A DNA stretch of 64,000 bases, from NCBI RefSeq assembly GCF_023343835.1, contig NC_064435.1, forward strand, positions 37,286,603 to 37,350,602, written 5' to 3'. Positions 1-13,010 of this stretch are shown one piece after another. The notes beneath the pieces were generated by a model. The model ran no database searches and was not told the DNA's origin. It saw nothing but the letters and a program-made list of their open reading frames with translations. How positions within the stretch are numbered: the first letter of the stretch is position 1; every line of letters starts with the position of its first letter. Origin of the DNA: Lagopus muta. Taxonomy: Eukaryota > Chordata > Aves > Galliformes > Phasianidae. Both the position numbers and the translations under genes were made by a program.

Positions 1-2267
1 GTGTTTACTCCCTAATTTCTCCACTACAAAAAGACTGTCACTTCCCAAAAGTGAATCAGACTCCCAGATGTTTTTATCAGGGCAGAGTAACATGAATGCT
101 GTGTATACAGCATACAGGGAGTATGGCCTATCTTTACTATGCGTCACTCACCTCATTTGTATTCTGTTCCATCAATAAGCATACCAAAATTTTTTGTAGA
201 ACAGTTCTGGATTTCATGCTGCACAAGTGGTATATCTTAGTTCCTGAAACTGCTTTGCTGGCTGAGGTTTGCACTGGATCATGATCCCAGCACCAGATGT
301 ACTCTTCCCAGCCTTTTTTGTTTCCTTCTCCTTCTGTTATTGGAGATAAGGTGAAATTTGCCAGCTTCTTGAATGTATGGATATTCTACATCTGTATATT
401 TGAAACTTCTGCAAAAAGTTCACAAATACTGAGGCCTGTGTTCAGGCTGAGCTGTTTTCTGTTAGAAGAAAACATCTCACATGACCATGACCGAAGTCAT
501 CTGGAATAAAAAGCTTCATTGGGAGAGAGGGAGTGCTGTTTCAAGTGGCACAAAGTTGCTCCTTTGGGAGCACTGCTATCTGAGATAGTCTCAAAAGAAA
601 ACAGATCCCATTCACATGAGCTCTGGGCTCACTTTCAGACACAAACCATAGTTGCAAACTGAACCAGAGCACTGCAATGGAACTTAGCCAGCTTCAGGAG
701 TAAAATTGGCTACAAAGGGAGACTAAGCATTATAACTCAGAACCTGTTTGAACATGTGCTACATGCCTTATGATTCTTTGCATCTCAAAATCAGGGTATA
801 GGCAAAAGACTGTAGGCTGCTGCTTAGCTCAGCAGGTCCTGCACTGACAGGGGAACAATTGCAGCAACAGATGCTGGCAGCTACTGAGAGCCCCTTGTAC
901 ACAGGACTCTCACACGTGCAAACACAAAAATACCACATGTAGCTCAAGAAGCCCTTGAGCCAGAGATTGCTGGAGGAAGTGCAGGAGAAGTGCAGTGGGA
1001 GGAATTGCTGCCTTCCCCTTCCCCCTGTTCCTTCGCTCCCCCAGGACAGCTTCTACTAGTGTAAATCTGTTAATAGGCTCAGTGGAGCTGTGGTCTCCCT
1101 TGGTGTGTCCAGTCTTAATCATTGCAATACAAAGCATTTAATGCATAATGCTTCGCAAAAAAAGCATCACTGACGTAGTGAAGGAGGTATGACAAGGCCA
1201 ACTGCTGTGCAATAGCCTTTAGCGCTATCTCTGTGGGGATTTGGGGAATTCTAAGCCTCAGAGGTTGTTTGTCTGCCAGCCTTTCCTGGTGACCTCCTTC
1301 CCACAAGAAGGGAGCATGTGCTGCTGCCTGTTATTCATAGCTGCCAAGGAATACTGCTCCCAGGAGTAAGGAAAAGGAGAGAAAAATTTTCACACAATCC
1401 CTTCTTCCCAACGAGCTACACACAAGGTCTGTTTGGCATGGTGAACTGTTACTTGAAGAAGGCTTGTGAAGGTAGACAATTGCTTCTGTCATTTAAAGCT
1501 GACTAGAATTTCTGCAAATGACAGCAACAACTCCTTCTTTTTCATTTCACACAAAGAAGAAGTTATTTAGCACCTGGCAGGACTTGAGCAGCAAACCGGA
1601 AGGGGTATCTTGTACCACTTCACTTCAGCCCCTACATAAGGGAAGCAACAGCTCTTGAATAGTCTCTGTATCTCCCACCCACATGCCATAGTAGTGTATG
1701 CACCTGCACAATAAATGAATATACAGATGATACAGCATATTCGAGAGCTTGGCTTATGTAAGGATTATACTAGAGCAGAAAAGGACACTCACCCTATCCT
1801 GGGCTTGCATAGGTAACTCCAGTGGAATGGATCTCCAGAAGAGAAACCTTCCCTGCTAGCAGTCAGCTCTTAAATGGGTCTAGAAGAGGTGGAGCCAGGC
1901 TCCACCCCTTCCAGCAGCACAGGTGAATTGCTTTCACCTGTGCTCCCATGGCTGACTCATTGCTTGCCTCAGGTGATCAATCAGAGGTTCAGGCCATGAT
2001 TCAGTGGTCCCCGTACAGTACCAATAAAGAAAAGAAGCTTTTGGCCTAAAGCAGTCACCAAAATTACAGATGAAATGATAGCATCTATCCATTCGTTTGT
2101 AAGGTGAATGGATATTCATCAGAAGAAACAGGCATTACATAAAAGTCATTGCATAGCCATTATCTTCACTGTAAATGTTGTATGAACAGTGAGCCAAATA
2201 CTCAACACTATTATTTTTCTAAATAGTTTTAATTATTTATTATTTTGTATTATTTTTTATTTTTATT
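1..2267. other. Intergenic, no gene recognised
   Basis: Only short chance reading frames occur. The one structured element is the inverted-repeat pair at 1888-1942, and an AT-rich patch ends the block at about 2200-2267. Confidence 0.7.
1888..1942. repeat. Two adjacent perfect inverted repeats
   Basis: GGTGGAGCC A GGCTCCACC (1888-1906) has 9-bp arms around one base. CACAGGTGAA, a five-base loop, then TTCACCTGTG (1918-1942) has 10-bp arms. They lie 11 bp apart in otherwise unremarkable sequence and do not belong to the CR1 at 2268. Confidence 0.85.
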
Positions 2268-3441
2268 GATGTCATTTACCTGGACTTGAGCAAGGCCTTT
2301 GACATGGTCCCCCACCACATCCTTATCTCCAAATTGGAGGTATGTGGATTTGATGGGCGGGCCACTCGATGGATAAGAAATTTGTTGAAACTGGCAGACA
2401 TAGGGTGGTCATCAATGGCTCTATGTCCAGGTGGAGGCTGATAACGAGCGGTGTCCCCCAGGGGTCTGTGTTGGGACTGGTGCTCTTCAACGTCTTTATC
2501 AGTGACATCGATGATGGAATCGAGTGCACCCTCAGCAAGTTTGCTGACGACACCAAGCTGAGTGGTGCAGTTAACACAGTGCAAAGAAGGGATGCCATTC
2601 AGAGGGACCTCGACAGGCTAGAAAGGTGGGCCTGGCTGAACGTGATGAGATTCAACACAGCAAAGTGTGAAGTTGCACTCAGGCTGGAGGAATCCCAGGC
2701 AACCATACTGACTGGAAGGAGTGGCCCTTGAGAGCAGCCCTGCAGAGAAGGACCTGGGGGTCTTGATAGATGAAAAGCTTAACATGAGCCAGCAGTGTGC
2801 TCTTGTGGCTCGGAAGGCAAATGGTATCCTGGGCTCCATCAGAAGAGGAGAGGCCAGCAGGGACAGGCAGGTGATTGTCCCCCCCTACTCTGCTCTTGTG
2901 AGGCCCCATCTGGAGTACTGTGTCCAGGTCTGGAGCCCCCAGTACAAAAAAGACAGAGATCTGTTGGAAAGGGTCCAGAGGAGAGCCACAAAGATGATCA
3001 GGGGACTGGAGCACCTCCCCTATGAGGACAGGCTGAGGGAGCTGGGCTTGCTCAGCCTGGAGAAAAGAAGGCTGTGGGGTGACCTCATTGCAGCCTTTCA
3101 GTACCTGTAGGGAGCCTACAAACAGGAGGGGAATCAACTCTTTGAAAGGGTTGATAATAGCAGGACAAGGGGAGATGGTTTTAAGTTGAGGGAGGGGAGA
3201 TTTAGGTTGGATGTCAGGGGGAAGTTCTTTACAGAGAGAGTGGCGAGGTGCTGGAACAGGCTGCCCAGAGAGGTTGTGGATGCCCCGTCCCTGGAGGTGT
3301 TCAAGGCCAGGTTGGATGGGGCCCTGGGCAGCCTGGTCTAGTATTGAATGTGGAGGTTGGTGGCCCTGCCTGTGGTAGAGGGTTGGAGATTTGTGATCCT
3401 TGGGGTCCCTTCCAACCCTGGCCATTCTGTGATTTTTTTTT
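2268..3441 (+). mobile_element. CR1 LINE, 5'-truncated, frameshifted ORF2 (reverse transcriptase to 3' end)
   Basis: It starts inside ORF2 at the reverse transcriptase motif A region ([18 protein letters not shown]). It continues through GVPQGSVLG and the catalytic motif C as FADD near 2540, then the C-terminal [18 protein letters not shown] and [20 protein letters not shown] blocks, and ends in the CR1 3' UTR (CCATTCTGTGATT). The frame shifts near 2395 and again near 2715-2730, and a TAG stops it at 3108, so it is not functional. A T run replaces the usual short tandem tail. It lies next to AT-rich unique DNA. Confidence 0.93.
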
Positions 3442-5124
3442 AATAATAACAGTTTAGAGATTAAAGTAAATTTCTGAGTAGGTGCAAAGATCTTTATTTT
3501 CAATACAGCTGGAAAGGGAGAAAGGAGATTAGCAATCTCCTTAGCAAAGTTTTCTTTGACTCTTTTCCTTCTTCGTCAGTCTGATCCAAATGGATGTTAG
3601 CTTTTCAGCTAACTTCAGTGAGTGCTGAGTCACATCTTCACTGACAAAATCAGTGTCCTTTAGCTAAGCTTTTTTTGTTGTGTTACTGCAACATCCAGAT
3701 TTAGTCACCTGTTAAACAGTGCTGATGGTGCCTCCTTCCAGAAGTAGGGGTCTGCAGATGAATGGTGTTATGGAAGAGGATGGTGCTGCACCATTACTGT
3801 GGCAATCATAGAATCATAGAATGCCCTGGGTTGAAAAGGACCACAATGATCATCTAGTTTCAACCCCCCTACTATGGGCAAGGTCACCAACCACCAGACC
3901 AGGCTGCCCAGAGCCACATCCAGCCTGGCCTTGAATGCCTCCAGACATGGGGGCATCCACATCCTCTCTGGGCAACCTGTTCCATTGCGTAAATCATTTC
4001 ATACTTAGGGCTGTCACTGCTGGTACTTGGAAGCCCAGCGAAATGCCTCTGAGAATGAGGAATGAAGCATTGCTAGTAGAACAGCAAAAGGAAAAAAGAG
4101 AAAATCCCAGAAGAGTCATCCCTAGAAATTCTTTCCTGAGATTGCAGCTGAAATGACTGCAGTGATTGGTGAAACAGGCATTAATCATGCTAGCAGATTT
4201 ATCTTATTGAGAGTAATTAGCTACTCTGCTGGCTTCCATCCTACTCTGCAGTAGTGATTGGCTGGTAGAAAATTTTCATGGCAACCATATGAATGTACAC
4301 ACCCGTACACAGATCCTGACCAGATTATAAATTAGCTTCGCCATGAAAGATTTGATGCATAAAGTCTGCTTTTAGAAAGAGAAGTGTTCAATACAAAGCC
4401 CCTTAGTGTGATCTCTTCGTTTCGTGGATAGCAATGGAAAAATTTCCATTTATTTTTATGGAGCTAGGGTTTTGCCCTCAGTTTTATTTGCCTGTATTCT
4501 ATCTCCAGGGATTTTCAGGGCTTTTTGAACATCTGTCAGATTCAAGTGGCAGAAGGAAATGGGCTGGGGTTTTTTTGTGCAAATAACATATTTTTAATGG
4601 ATTCCACTAAAACCTGAATCAACCTGACAGCAGATACAACTTGGGTATCCACAAGCAAAATAAGGTCTAGCTCTAAGTTTGGAGTTTATCAGCAGCCCAC
4701 CCATAAAGTGTGGAAAATTCACAAGATTATGCTTCCTTCATACATTGATTTACTTATAAATTACTTTACTGAGCTAATCTCTCAGTTTATTCCATACTAA
4801 TTAAAATTTCTATGCTAAACCGCAACTGCAGAATCCATTTGATGCAGCTGATTGGCAGATAGAATAACCATAGAAGCATAAAAAATAGGCAAGAAAGAGT
4901 ATAGAAAGACAAATTTTTACTTTCTAGGGGGCACATTCACAAAGATTAATGCTTCTCAAAACCAATTAGTAATTCTGTGTCCAATAGAAGTTCACTGATG
5001 ATACTAGGTTTTCTGAGGCCAGGCACTGAGCACTGTCAGGCTCTTCAGTAGTTCTGAAGCTGTTATCCAAAAAGGGAAGAATTCAAAATCATTAGTCACC
5101 TAACGGAAATGGTATGCAGTATTC
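3442..5124. other. Intergenic, one CR1 fragment, otherwise unique
   Basis: Apart from the CR1 piece at 3805-3990, this is AT-leaning unique sequence with no gene, RNA gene or repeat array that I recognise. Confidence 0.7.
3805..3990 (-). mobile_element. CR1 LINE 3' end fragment
   Basis: The plus strand starts with the reverse-complement CR1 tail (ATCATAGAATCATAGAATG), then GGTTGAAAAGGACCACAATG, and ends at CTGGGCAACCTGTTCCATTG. It is about 185 bp of the CR1 3' UTR and last codons, little decayed. Confidence 0.93.
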
Positions 5125-5740
5125 ATAAAATTACAAGGGTCGGAAGGGACCTCTGGATACCATCAAGCCCAACTCCCCTGTTAAATATGATTCCTTATAG
5201 TACGTTGCATAGGATAGTGTTCAGGTAGGTTATGATTATCTCCAGAGAAGAGGACTCCACAACTTTACTTTGCAGCCTGTTGTGGTACTCTGTCAACCTC
5301 AAAGTAAATATATTTTTCTTATGTCCAGATGAAACGTTTTGTGTTCCAGTCTGCGCCCATTGCCCCTTGTCCTGTCACTGGTTATCACTGAGAAGATCTT
5401 GGCCCCATCTGCTTGAAACCTGCCCTTTAGATATTTATAAGCATTGGTAAGATTCCCTGCTAAGATTCCCTGGGGACTCCCTCAGTCTTCTCCAGGCTAA
5501 ACAGCCCCAACCTTCTCAACCTTCCTCATACGGGAATCTGCTGGACTCTGTCTAGGAGATCTCTGTCTTTCTTGAACTAAGGAGCCCAGAGCTAGACACA
5601 GTACTCCAGATATGGCTTCACCAGGGCAGAGTAGATGGGGAGGATCACCTCCCTTGACCTGCTGGCCTCACTCTTTTTTATGCACCACAGAATCCCCTTG
5701 GCCTTCTTGGCCATGAAGACACATTGCTGGCTCATGTCTT
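5125..5740 (-). mobile_element. CR1 LINE, old 5'-truncated copy
   Basis: About 615 bp of reverse-complement CR1 run from the 3' end (GGTCGGAAGGGACCTCTGG) through TTCTCCAGGCTAAACAGCCCC and GACACAGTACTCCAGATATGG to the region encoding the QQC(A/V)-like block (ACACATTGCTGGCTCATGTC). It carries many indels and substitutions, so it is an old subfamily. No usable reading frame remains. Confidence 0.9.
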
Positions 5741-8700
5741 CATACATTTTTTCTCATTCCTAGTTCTCAAACCTCCAGACGGGTTTCTTTTTAAAACCGT
5801 TTAATTTCAGCTCAAGTGCTTCTCTCCTAATTTTTTGATCTCCTGCTCCCTTGGGTTTTTTATTTTGGAGGAAAAGATAGATGAATAACAAATAATGAAG
5901 GAGATTGTTTCATGTGCAAGAAAACACAGGCCTTTGGCAGTGTCTGCAAGGGCTTCCACACACTTCTCTCTTACTTTTTCTACTGCTGCTGTTTAAATGC
6001 TGGTGGGAGCAATCCATGTAGCTGGAAGAGAAGGTGCCTAAAAATGCAAACTACATCTTTAGCGGTTGTGCAACAATTACAAGGATGATGGGTAACTGCA
6101 TGGAGATAGATCTTACTCTATGTAAGAGTGCCAGCAACACATAAAATGCTGTCCCCAATTGCTGATGTATAAAAGAGCTTACAACTGAAGGACTCAAATC
6201 CCAGGCACTTCAAGTCTTGTTCCTTCTCTTGCAGTCGTAGATACAAATGTGTGAATCAGACAATAAAAGCAAAGTCTAGAGTCCTGCATAAGAACACTAT
6301 TGAACACTGACCCCTGATAGGTAAACCAAATGGATAATGGAGTTCGTGTTAATTAGTAATTTCTTCTGGAAGGACCTGCAGCTTATCAAGTGGAGGAAAT
6401 AATCTGTGCTAGTGTTTTATACAAACTGTGCAGTGTCTGAGAATTCAATTAACTAGAATTGAGGAAAATTTGAATTAACTGGCAATTTCATTAAATTCTT
6501 CTCTTTTTTTTTGTTTACCTTAAGTGTATAAATAATTTGTATTTGCCATTTACAGGGGAAAATAAAGTAGTAAAACAATCTTTAGCTATTTCCTTGTGAA
6601 AAGCAAATATTGTGTAGCAAGCCTTGCCTTTTTCAATATTTGTAAAGCTTGGTAAGATGGGGATTTATGTGTATGTATTAGTGACACAGATACAATAAAC
6701 TGTGCTATTTCTAAAACAACCCATGAACCCATTAGTTTCAGATTAGTTTCTTTCTGGGGTTGCTCAGAATCACAAGCAGGAACAATTGGTCCAGCATCTG
6801 AGATAAGAGTTTCTGGCACAGTACTGTGTTATGAGAGATGCCCAACTGAGCTCTGCACAAGTCTGTTGAAGTACCAGCCATGCTCAGCTGTGTTGCAGGA
6901 CATTGGGCCATGTGAAAAGAACAGCTCCCATTTCCATTGGGCTCATCTGGCTTTTCCAGCCTGGGCTTAAGGGGGTGTTTGTTCATGTTATATTTCAGTC
7001 TTCCTGGCTCCTTGAATATTGTTCACTTTTTGCATACTGGCATAATTTATAACAGTGACAGGGAGTGTCTTGCTTTTCTTAGTCTGACCCCTGCTACAGC
7101 ATCAAGTTTGGGTCATTTAATGGAATTTAGTCAATGTGTGCTTGAACTGTCTCAGCCTGGGAAGAACACTAAATGGTGGCTTCCTATTTCCACTCATCAT
7201 TAGGCTGTTTTCTAAAAGGTGAAATCACTGTTATTGTCTCATCTCACATATTTGCAAAAGAGTGACGTTGTTTGCCATAGAACAGTTATATACACAATTT
7301 GGAGATGGGTGGCTCTTTCAGACATGTGGTTTAATATTATTGAGGGAACCTTCATTTGGAGAACCAATAGCTTTTTTTTTTACATCAGCTGATATTTTCG
7401 AAAAAAGCCTGATGTACTCAAAAAATAAAAAAGGTTTTGGTCATTCAAGTGCCCTGGTTTACAGCTCTCTGTTGGCTAACACTGTAGACTAGATTTCACT
7501 TTGCTAATGGTAGCCTTTGGGTTTATACAATGAGAGCCTAACTTGCTTGTGCATCAACTTGTCACAGGGAACAGACAGTCCTAAAATCAGAGGAAGCATC
7601 ATAGGAGCAGTGAATACTCAGTTCTTGAAATTTCTCATGTGAAAATAGATAACAATATATTTTGTATTATTTTATGAGGAAGTGGTGGAGGAGGGCTAAA
7701 ACTCTAGGGCTTTATTAGTCATTCTGTATACTGCAGTGCTGCTGATAGCAAGCCACATCTGCTGATAAAGCCATTTCTGGCTATTTCCTCCCATAACTTC
7801 TTACTCTCCTTCACGCTCCCATGTAGGCATCTGTAATTAGTGGAGGCCTTCAGCAATAACCACCATCCTCCAAGCCTCCCTTTTTCCCAGGTCTCTCAGA
7901 AATGGTCTGCACTTAAGGGCCTCAAATCAAGCAATGATGGAAATTTTTCCTGTCCATATAGTAAGTAACAGGTAATTACTAAGCAGAGAGAAGTGAAGAG
8001 AGAGATCAGAGGAGATTAAAAAAAAACATTCAACCATAAAAAAATAGCTTGGGACTAGCAGGTCTGTGAGAAGAGCTGGGAGGACAGAAGGAGGTTGTTG
8101 GGTCAATGATAACCACATAGCACTGAGAAACTTCACAACCAATAAGCCACAGGCTGCACTGAATGCCTCATTAATCATTGTGCAAAATGCTGATGTTAAT
8201 TTCCAAGGAGTGAGTAATAAGAACAACTCCTACATGTGCACACACACCTACGCAGGCATGCTTGAAAGGCACGAGCATCCTTTCCCCATAGCTGCCCTGT
8301 GGGTGCTTCTTTTTAACACACCATGTATCAGTCATGGCTGCTGTTGCTCATACTCAAAGGCTTTTTTGCCTCTGGAGGCTTAAATGATGCAGTTCTTGGC
8401 CACACATAGGCTGTAATATTAATACATCTTGATAGTAACGGATAAGCAACTTCCTGGACTGAAGAATAAATGAGAAGCGATGATAGAACATAGAAACATA
8501 AATACAAATGAAGCTCTGTGCTCTTGCTGCACTAGTATACCCTCATGTAAATTCTGCCTGGCCCAGGCTTTGGGAAGTGTGACAGAGGCTGAGGGAAATG
8601 CTCTACCTCTATGCATCATCCCCTTTGAAATGCATTTCAAGAATGTAACAGTCTTCAGAACTTCCAGAATTAGAAATGCACAGGGTTTAGAGCAGTGAGG

Positions 8701-11700
8701 TTGCCAGATGCCAAACACTGATGGGAAAACTCACATTAACCTCGAGAGCAGCCCTGGGCTCTGTTACAGGAGCAGATGACTGCCAGTGCAGCAGGAAATA
8801 TGCTCTGCTCTATTGAGATGTCTTTCATGTGAAGTCGGTAACACTGGGATCAAATCTTAAAACTGATTTCACTGTTTTGGTCCAATATCCCCGGGTCACT
8901 GGCACACAACGTAAAGTGATTGCAGGTACAGGGAATAAGACCATACTTCCTCTGAAGATTCTACCCTTCCTCTAAGTGGAATATACAATTTAATGCTACT
9001 AAGCAGTCCTGTGACTAGTACAAGTCAAAAGCTTAGTGCTCACTGTTATCAGCCTTGTGTTACTTAGCTGTGAAGTGACAATGCTTAGAAGCATTAGGTT
9101 AGAAGCTAAGCTTAGAAGCTTAGAAGCTGTGAAGTGACTTAGCTTAGAAGTGACAATGGTTGCAACTTCTTGTGCATGAGACGACCACTACTACCTTGCT
9201 AGGTAGGGTTGCATTTTACAATCAAGTAAAAGAAAATAAAGGAGGCTGCATGTTAAAAGAGCATTAGCAGAGTTTTCCCACTCGATACTGACAGAACAGC
9301 CCTGAGAATACAAAAGACAATACAAGGCAAACATCTGTTCAAATAGATGAAGTTAGAGAACTGCCTGTTGTAGACCTAAACTAATATTCCACCTACAAAA
9401 CTCAACCACTGTGTTTCTCCTCACTTTATACCCCATTCAGGTCTCCTTAGGATTATGTTTAGTGGAAAGTTTTGCGTGTGTGATTTCTTTTCATAGCGAG
9501 CTAATTTGCAGTTGCGTGTAGCTTAATCACATTTTCCTCAGACTTCTATTGTCAATAGGAGACTGGAACAAATAAAAAGCCATCATTCAAAGGAATAACA
9601 TACCTCCTTAACACAAGTTGTCATAGGAAAGCAAGAAGCGAGAGCTCAGACAATCCCAAACTTGCTCCATTAAGAGATGACATTTTTAACAATAGATCTG
9701 TCTGACCCCACTGGAAACAATGGGGTCTCATCACAGCAGGAATTAGTGTGTGAGACAGGTGATTATGTTCTGGAAATGTTCCAGTGCCAGCTGTGTTGCT
9801 TCACGTTATTCGTAACCTCTGTAATTGCAGCTTTTCAAAACCGTTTTTATTTGGAAAGCCAAGTATAGAAGGACAAAAAACCCTACTGCCATTTGTTCAG
9901 AGAAGAAAAAGATCAGCATATCAAAGACTGAACACTAGTGCCCTGTTTTCTGAATTGCTGGCTTAGACTCTGGTACTCTAACAAAACTCCAAACCCTAAT
10001 GTAATCACTGTTAACATGTTTCCCCCCTTTCCTCACCGTCCAGTTACAGTTCCTGCTTACGAATGAAAGGACCTGCCAGCATCTGCTTAGTGCCTGTGAA
10101 CAGAATTCCTACTGAAATGTCAAAGCTGCTGAAAAGCTGAGTCTGCTCACTAGGCTCCCTTGAACAGTAAGCATGCTGTCTTCTGTGGATTGGAGGGCCA
10201 AACCAAGCAGGACAGCCATCTAAAGTTGCTCACAAACAGGCTCCATGTGCCTTTGAAAGCAATGGTACAATCAGGCTGGGCATAGGAGAAACATGATTAA
10301 CTGCTCTGGTCCCTACTTCTCCTCTGGGGAATCTTCTCTACATTTGTCACACCCAGTCACAATTTGACCAAAAATGCCCGCGTAGAGAGGACATTCATTT
10401 CCTCTCTTCAGTACAGAACCAACTTTTGGTTGCTACCTGAACATTAATTCTTTCAAACCATTCATCACACTCGCATTGGCACTTTAGGAAAATTTAAGTC
10501 CTTGCATTTCTTTCCTTAGGTCATAGTGGAATATAGATTTAGAAATTAGTGGGAGAAAAGTTACCCTGCCCCCCAAAATTACCAAAATTGCCTGCCTGTT
10601 ATGCAAGTGATGGATTACTAAGGCAGTAATGTGGGTAGTAAGATTCCTGGTGGAATAGATTATCGAGATATGAATCACCTTTTCTCCACTGCTGCGTATT
10701 CAAAGTAAGTACTTTTATATCTGACATCCACGAGCTCTGAAACCACAGGAGAAAAAATAATATCTGAAAAGAAGTCATATGAGAAGGGAAGGAAGTTTAA
10801 AGAGCTTTCCTGGGATTTTTAGTTGCCAGGGTAACCATTTTACTCAGTAATCAATATGTTTGGCATGTTTCTATGGCTTTGTGACTGCTCCCACAGACAG
10901 CACTGAGAGTTGTTTGGGGAAAACACTGGAAGTGAAGAAAACTACAAACTTTGAAAAAAGGCTTCAGATTTGAAAAAAAGTAAATAACTTATAGTTATTT
11001 ATAGATATTTAACTGTACAGTTATTTCCCCAAATAGTTTAAGGCTGTACCAGAAGTAGTGTAGTAATCTTCTTTGATAGGTTTGCAGGATCTTTTGGAGT
11101 ACAAGAGCTTCAGTACGATGCCTGGCAAGTTGAACAAAAACTGCAATTTAGCTGTTTCCCACATTAAGTATATTGCACTGTGCCAATTATTTTCCAGCAA
11201 TCAGCGCTTCCTTTAAGTGAGCAACTCCGGAATTAAGAAAAAAATGAAATAAATGTATCAAGCCCAATCTCAAGACACTTCAGCTAAGTAGGTGAGCAGA
11301 ACTGCTTATTTGAATTTATTTTTAATAAAGCATTGTAAATACTAGGCAATAATCCAGGATACATCATTAAGAAATTGAAGAACATCCCCGTATCATGTAG
11401 TGCTTGCTATCCAAGCCTTTTAGCATGTTTTTGTAAATGCAGGTAAGCGTTACTCATGTTGTTCTAAACACTGACATACACTGGCAAGAGGTAGAACTGT
11501 TTCCTCAGTGCTTTCACAGCAAAGCAGGGCATGACTTGTCACTACACGTATGACTTATTCTTTTGTTGGCATTTCCAATGCTTGTGTGTCTCCAGATGTA
11601 TGGAGCAGAAGGTCGTGACGGGTCCCCTCTTACTCACCTGCTCCTGCCCCATTTCTTTTCTTCCTTGGGTTGAAGCACCACAAGGGCTTCATCAGATGCC

Positions 11701-12739
11701 TGTAATAAAGCTGGCCTAGGTTAAGGAGGTTACATTACCTAAAGCCTTGCTTTTCAGAAGGAAAACAGAAAGGGAAATTTAATACACGTATCATTTTATC
11801 AGAAGATCTTCCTACCCCTGCATTTTGATCAGTTCTTATACCTATGAGACGTCAAAATGCTACAGCTATTTATTCAGTTCAGACTATTTTTTCTTACAGC
11901 CTTTTTCAAACAGAGAATCTTCAAAAACTTCACAGCTCAAGATAGAATTAGAAACTTCTTGAAAGAGCTTGCTGCAGAGATGGCAAGATTGCAACAGAAG
12001 AGACACAAGGAGATATGTCAGAACAGAAAAGGAAGACATTTTTTACTAAAATGAATGCTTATGGATGGCCATTTCCCATAGCTCCAAGGCAAAAAGCAAG
12101 AGGGAAGATAGAAAAATAGTTAACAACTGGACTGTGTTATTAATTTTATCCATTAGCATTTACTTAGTTCATAAGCATCATTTAGCTCATTTCTTGGTGG
12201 TATTGTGAAGATTTTGTGATTTCTTTGTGATGCCCCCACATGAAAAATATGCTATGCAAACAGTTCTTACTGGACTGATTTGAATTTTCTTTCTCTGAAA
12301 AATAATCAAATGTCTCAGTGGTGAATTTCGTGCTCCTGAAAATTTAGGCTCCTAAAACAAAGCCTTCTGCCTCACACCAATCAGGTCCTTGGAAATCAGC
12401 ATGTGGTAAAGGTTGTTTTCCTCTTGGAAAGTGTGGCAAGTTAAATGAGATACCCATGCCAAGTAGTTGTGTCATCTGTGATAGTTGTTTTGCTACATCT
12501 GCCATTATCTATAATTGCTACTATTGTTGGTGTTTTCTACCGCAATTAATGATTCCTTTTGTGGCCATACAGTTGGGACCCACCATCTGAAGGAAAAGAA
12601 GCCTGTGGAGAGCATATCTGCTGTTCATGATAAAGAAAAGGGAAATGCATTTGGAAAATGAAGTTTTCTCACCTCTGCTTGGGAAAGAGGAGGGTTAGCT
12701 GTGAAGCTACAGACACTGCAATGTTCAGCACTCTTCAGG
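5741..12739. other. Intergenic 7 kb, no gene recognised
   Basis: No CR1 is visible across about 7 kb. It contains the tandem repeat at 9060-9170. At 11900-12054 a short frame follows a splice-acceptor-like TTTTTTCTTACAG; it is described under findings and is not called as a gene. Confidence 0.65.
9060..9170. repeat. Imperfect tandem repeat built on CTTAGAAG / GTGAAGTGAC
   Basis: The block repeats AGCTGTGAAGTGAC twice and CTTAGAAG or TTAGAAGC several times, including AAGCTTAGAAGCTTAGAAGC. It looks like local slippage duplication of a unit of about 30-45 bp. Confidence 0.7.
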
Positions 12740-13010
12740 AGGGCCAGCACTGTAGGTCCTAGAGCTCCTCTCCAGCAGGTCTGCCCCTAACCTGATCCAT
12801 GTGATTATTCCTCCCCAGGTGTAGGACTCTACACTTGCTCTTGCTGAACCTCATAAGTTTCCTCTCTGCCCAACCCTCCAGCCTGTCTTGGTCTCTCTGA
12901 ATGGCAGCACAGCTTTCTGGAGAGTCAGCCACTCCTCTCATTTTTGCATCATCAGCAAACTTGCTGAGGGAGGACTCTATCCCTTCATCCACATCACTGA
13001 TGAATTTGGG
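12740..13010 (-). mobile_element. CR1 LINE internal fragment, reverse transcriptase part of ORF2
   Basis: The minus strand encodes MDEGIESSLSKFADDAK followed by AAIQRDQDRLEGWAERKLMRF, the CR1 reverse transcriptase motif C region and what follows it. The 3' end of the element is absent, so this is a piece cut at both sides. A short open frame (12759-12992) survives but encodes no complete domain. Confidence 0.85.

Noticed and set aside
2369..3110. Open frames that could be read as a host reverse-transcriptase-like gene
   Set aside because: They are pieces of a CR1 ORF2 broken by frameshifts, with the CR1 3' UTR and end attached. There is no sign of domestication.
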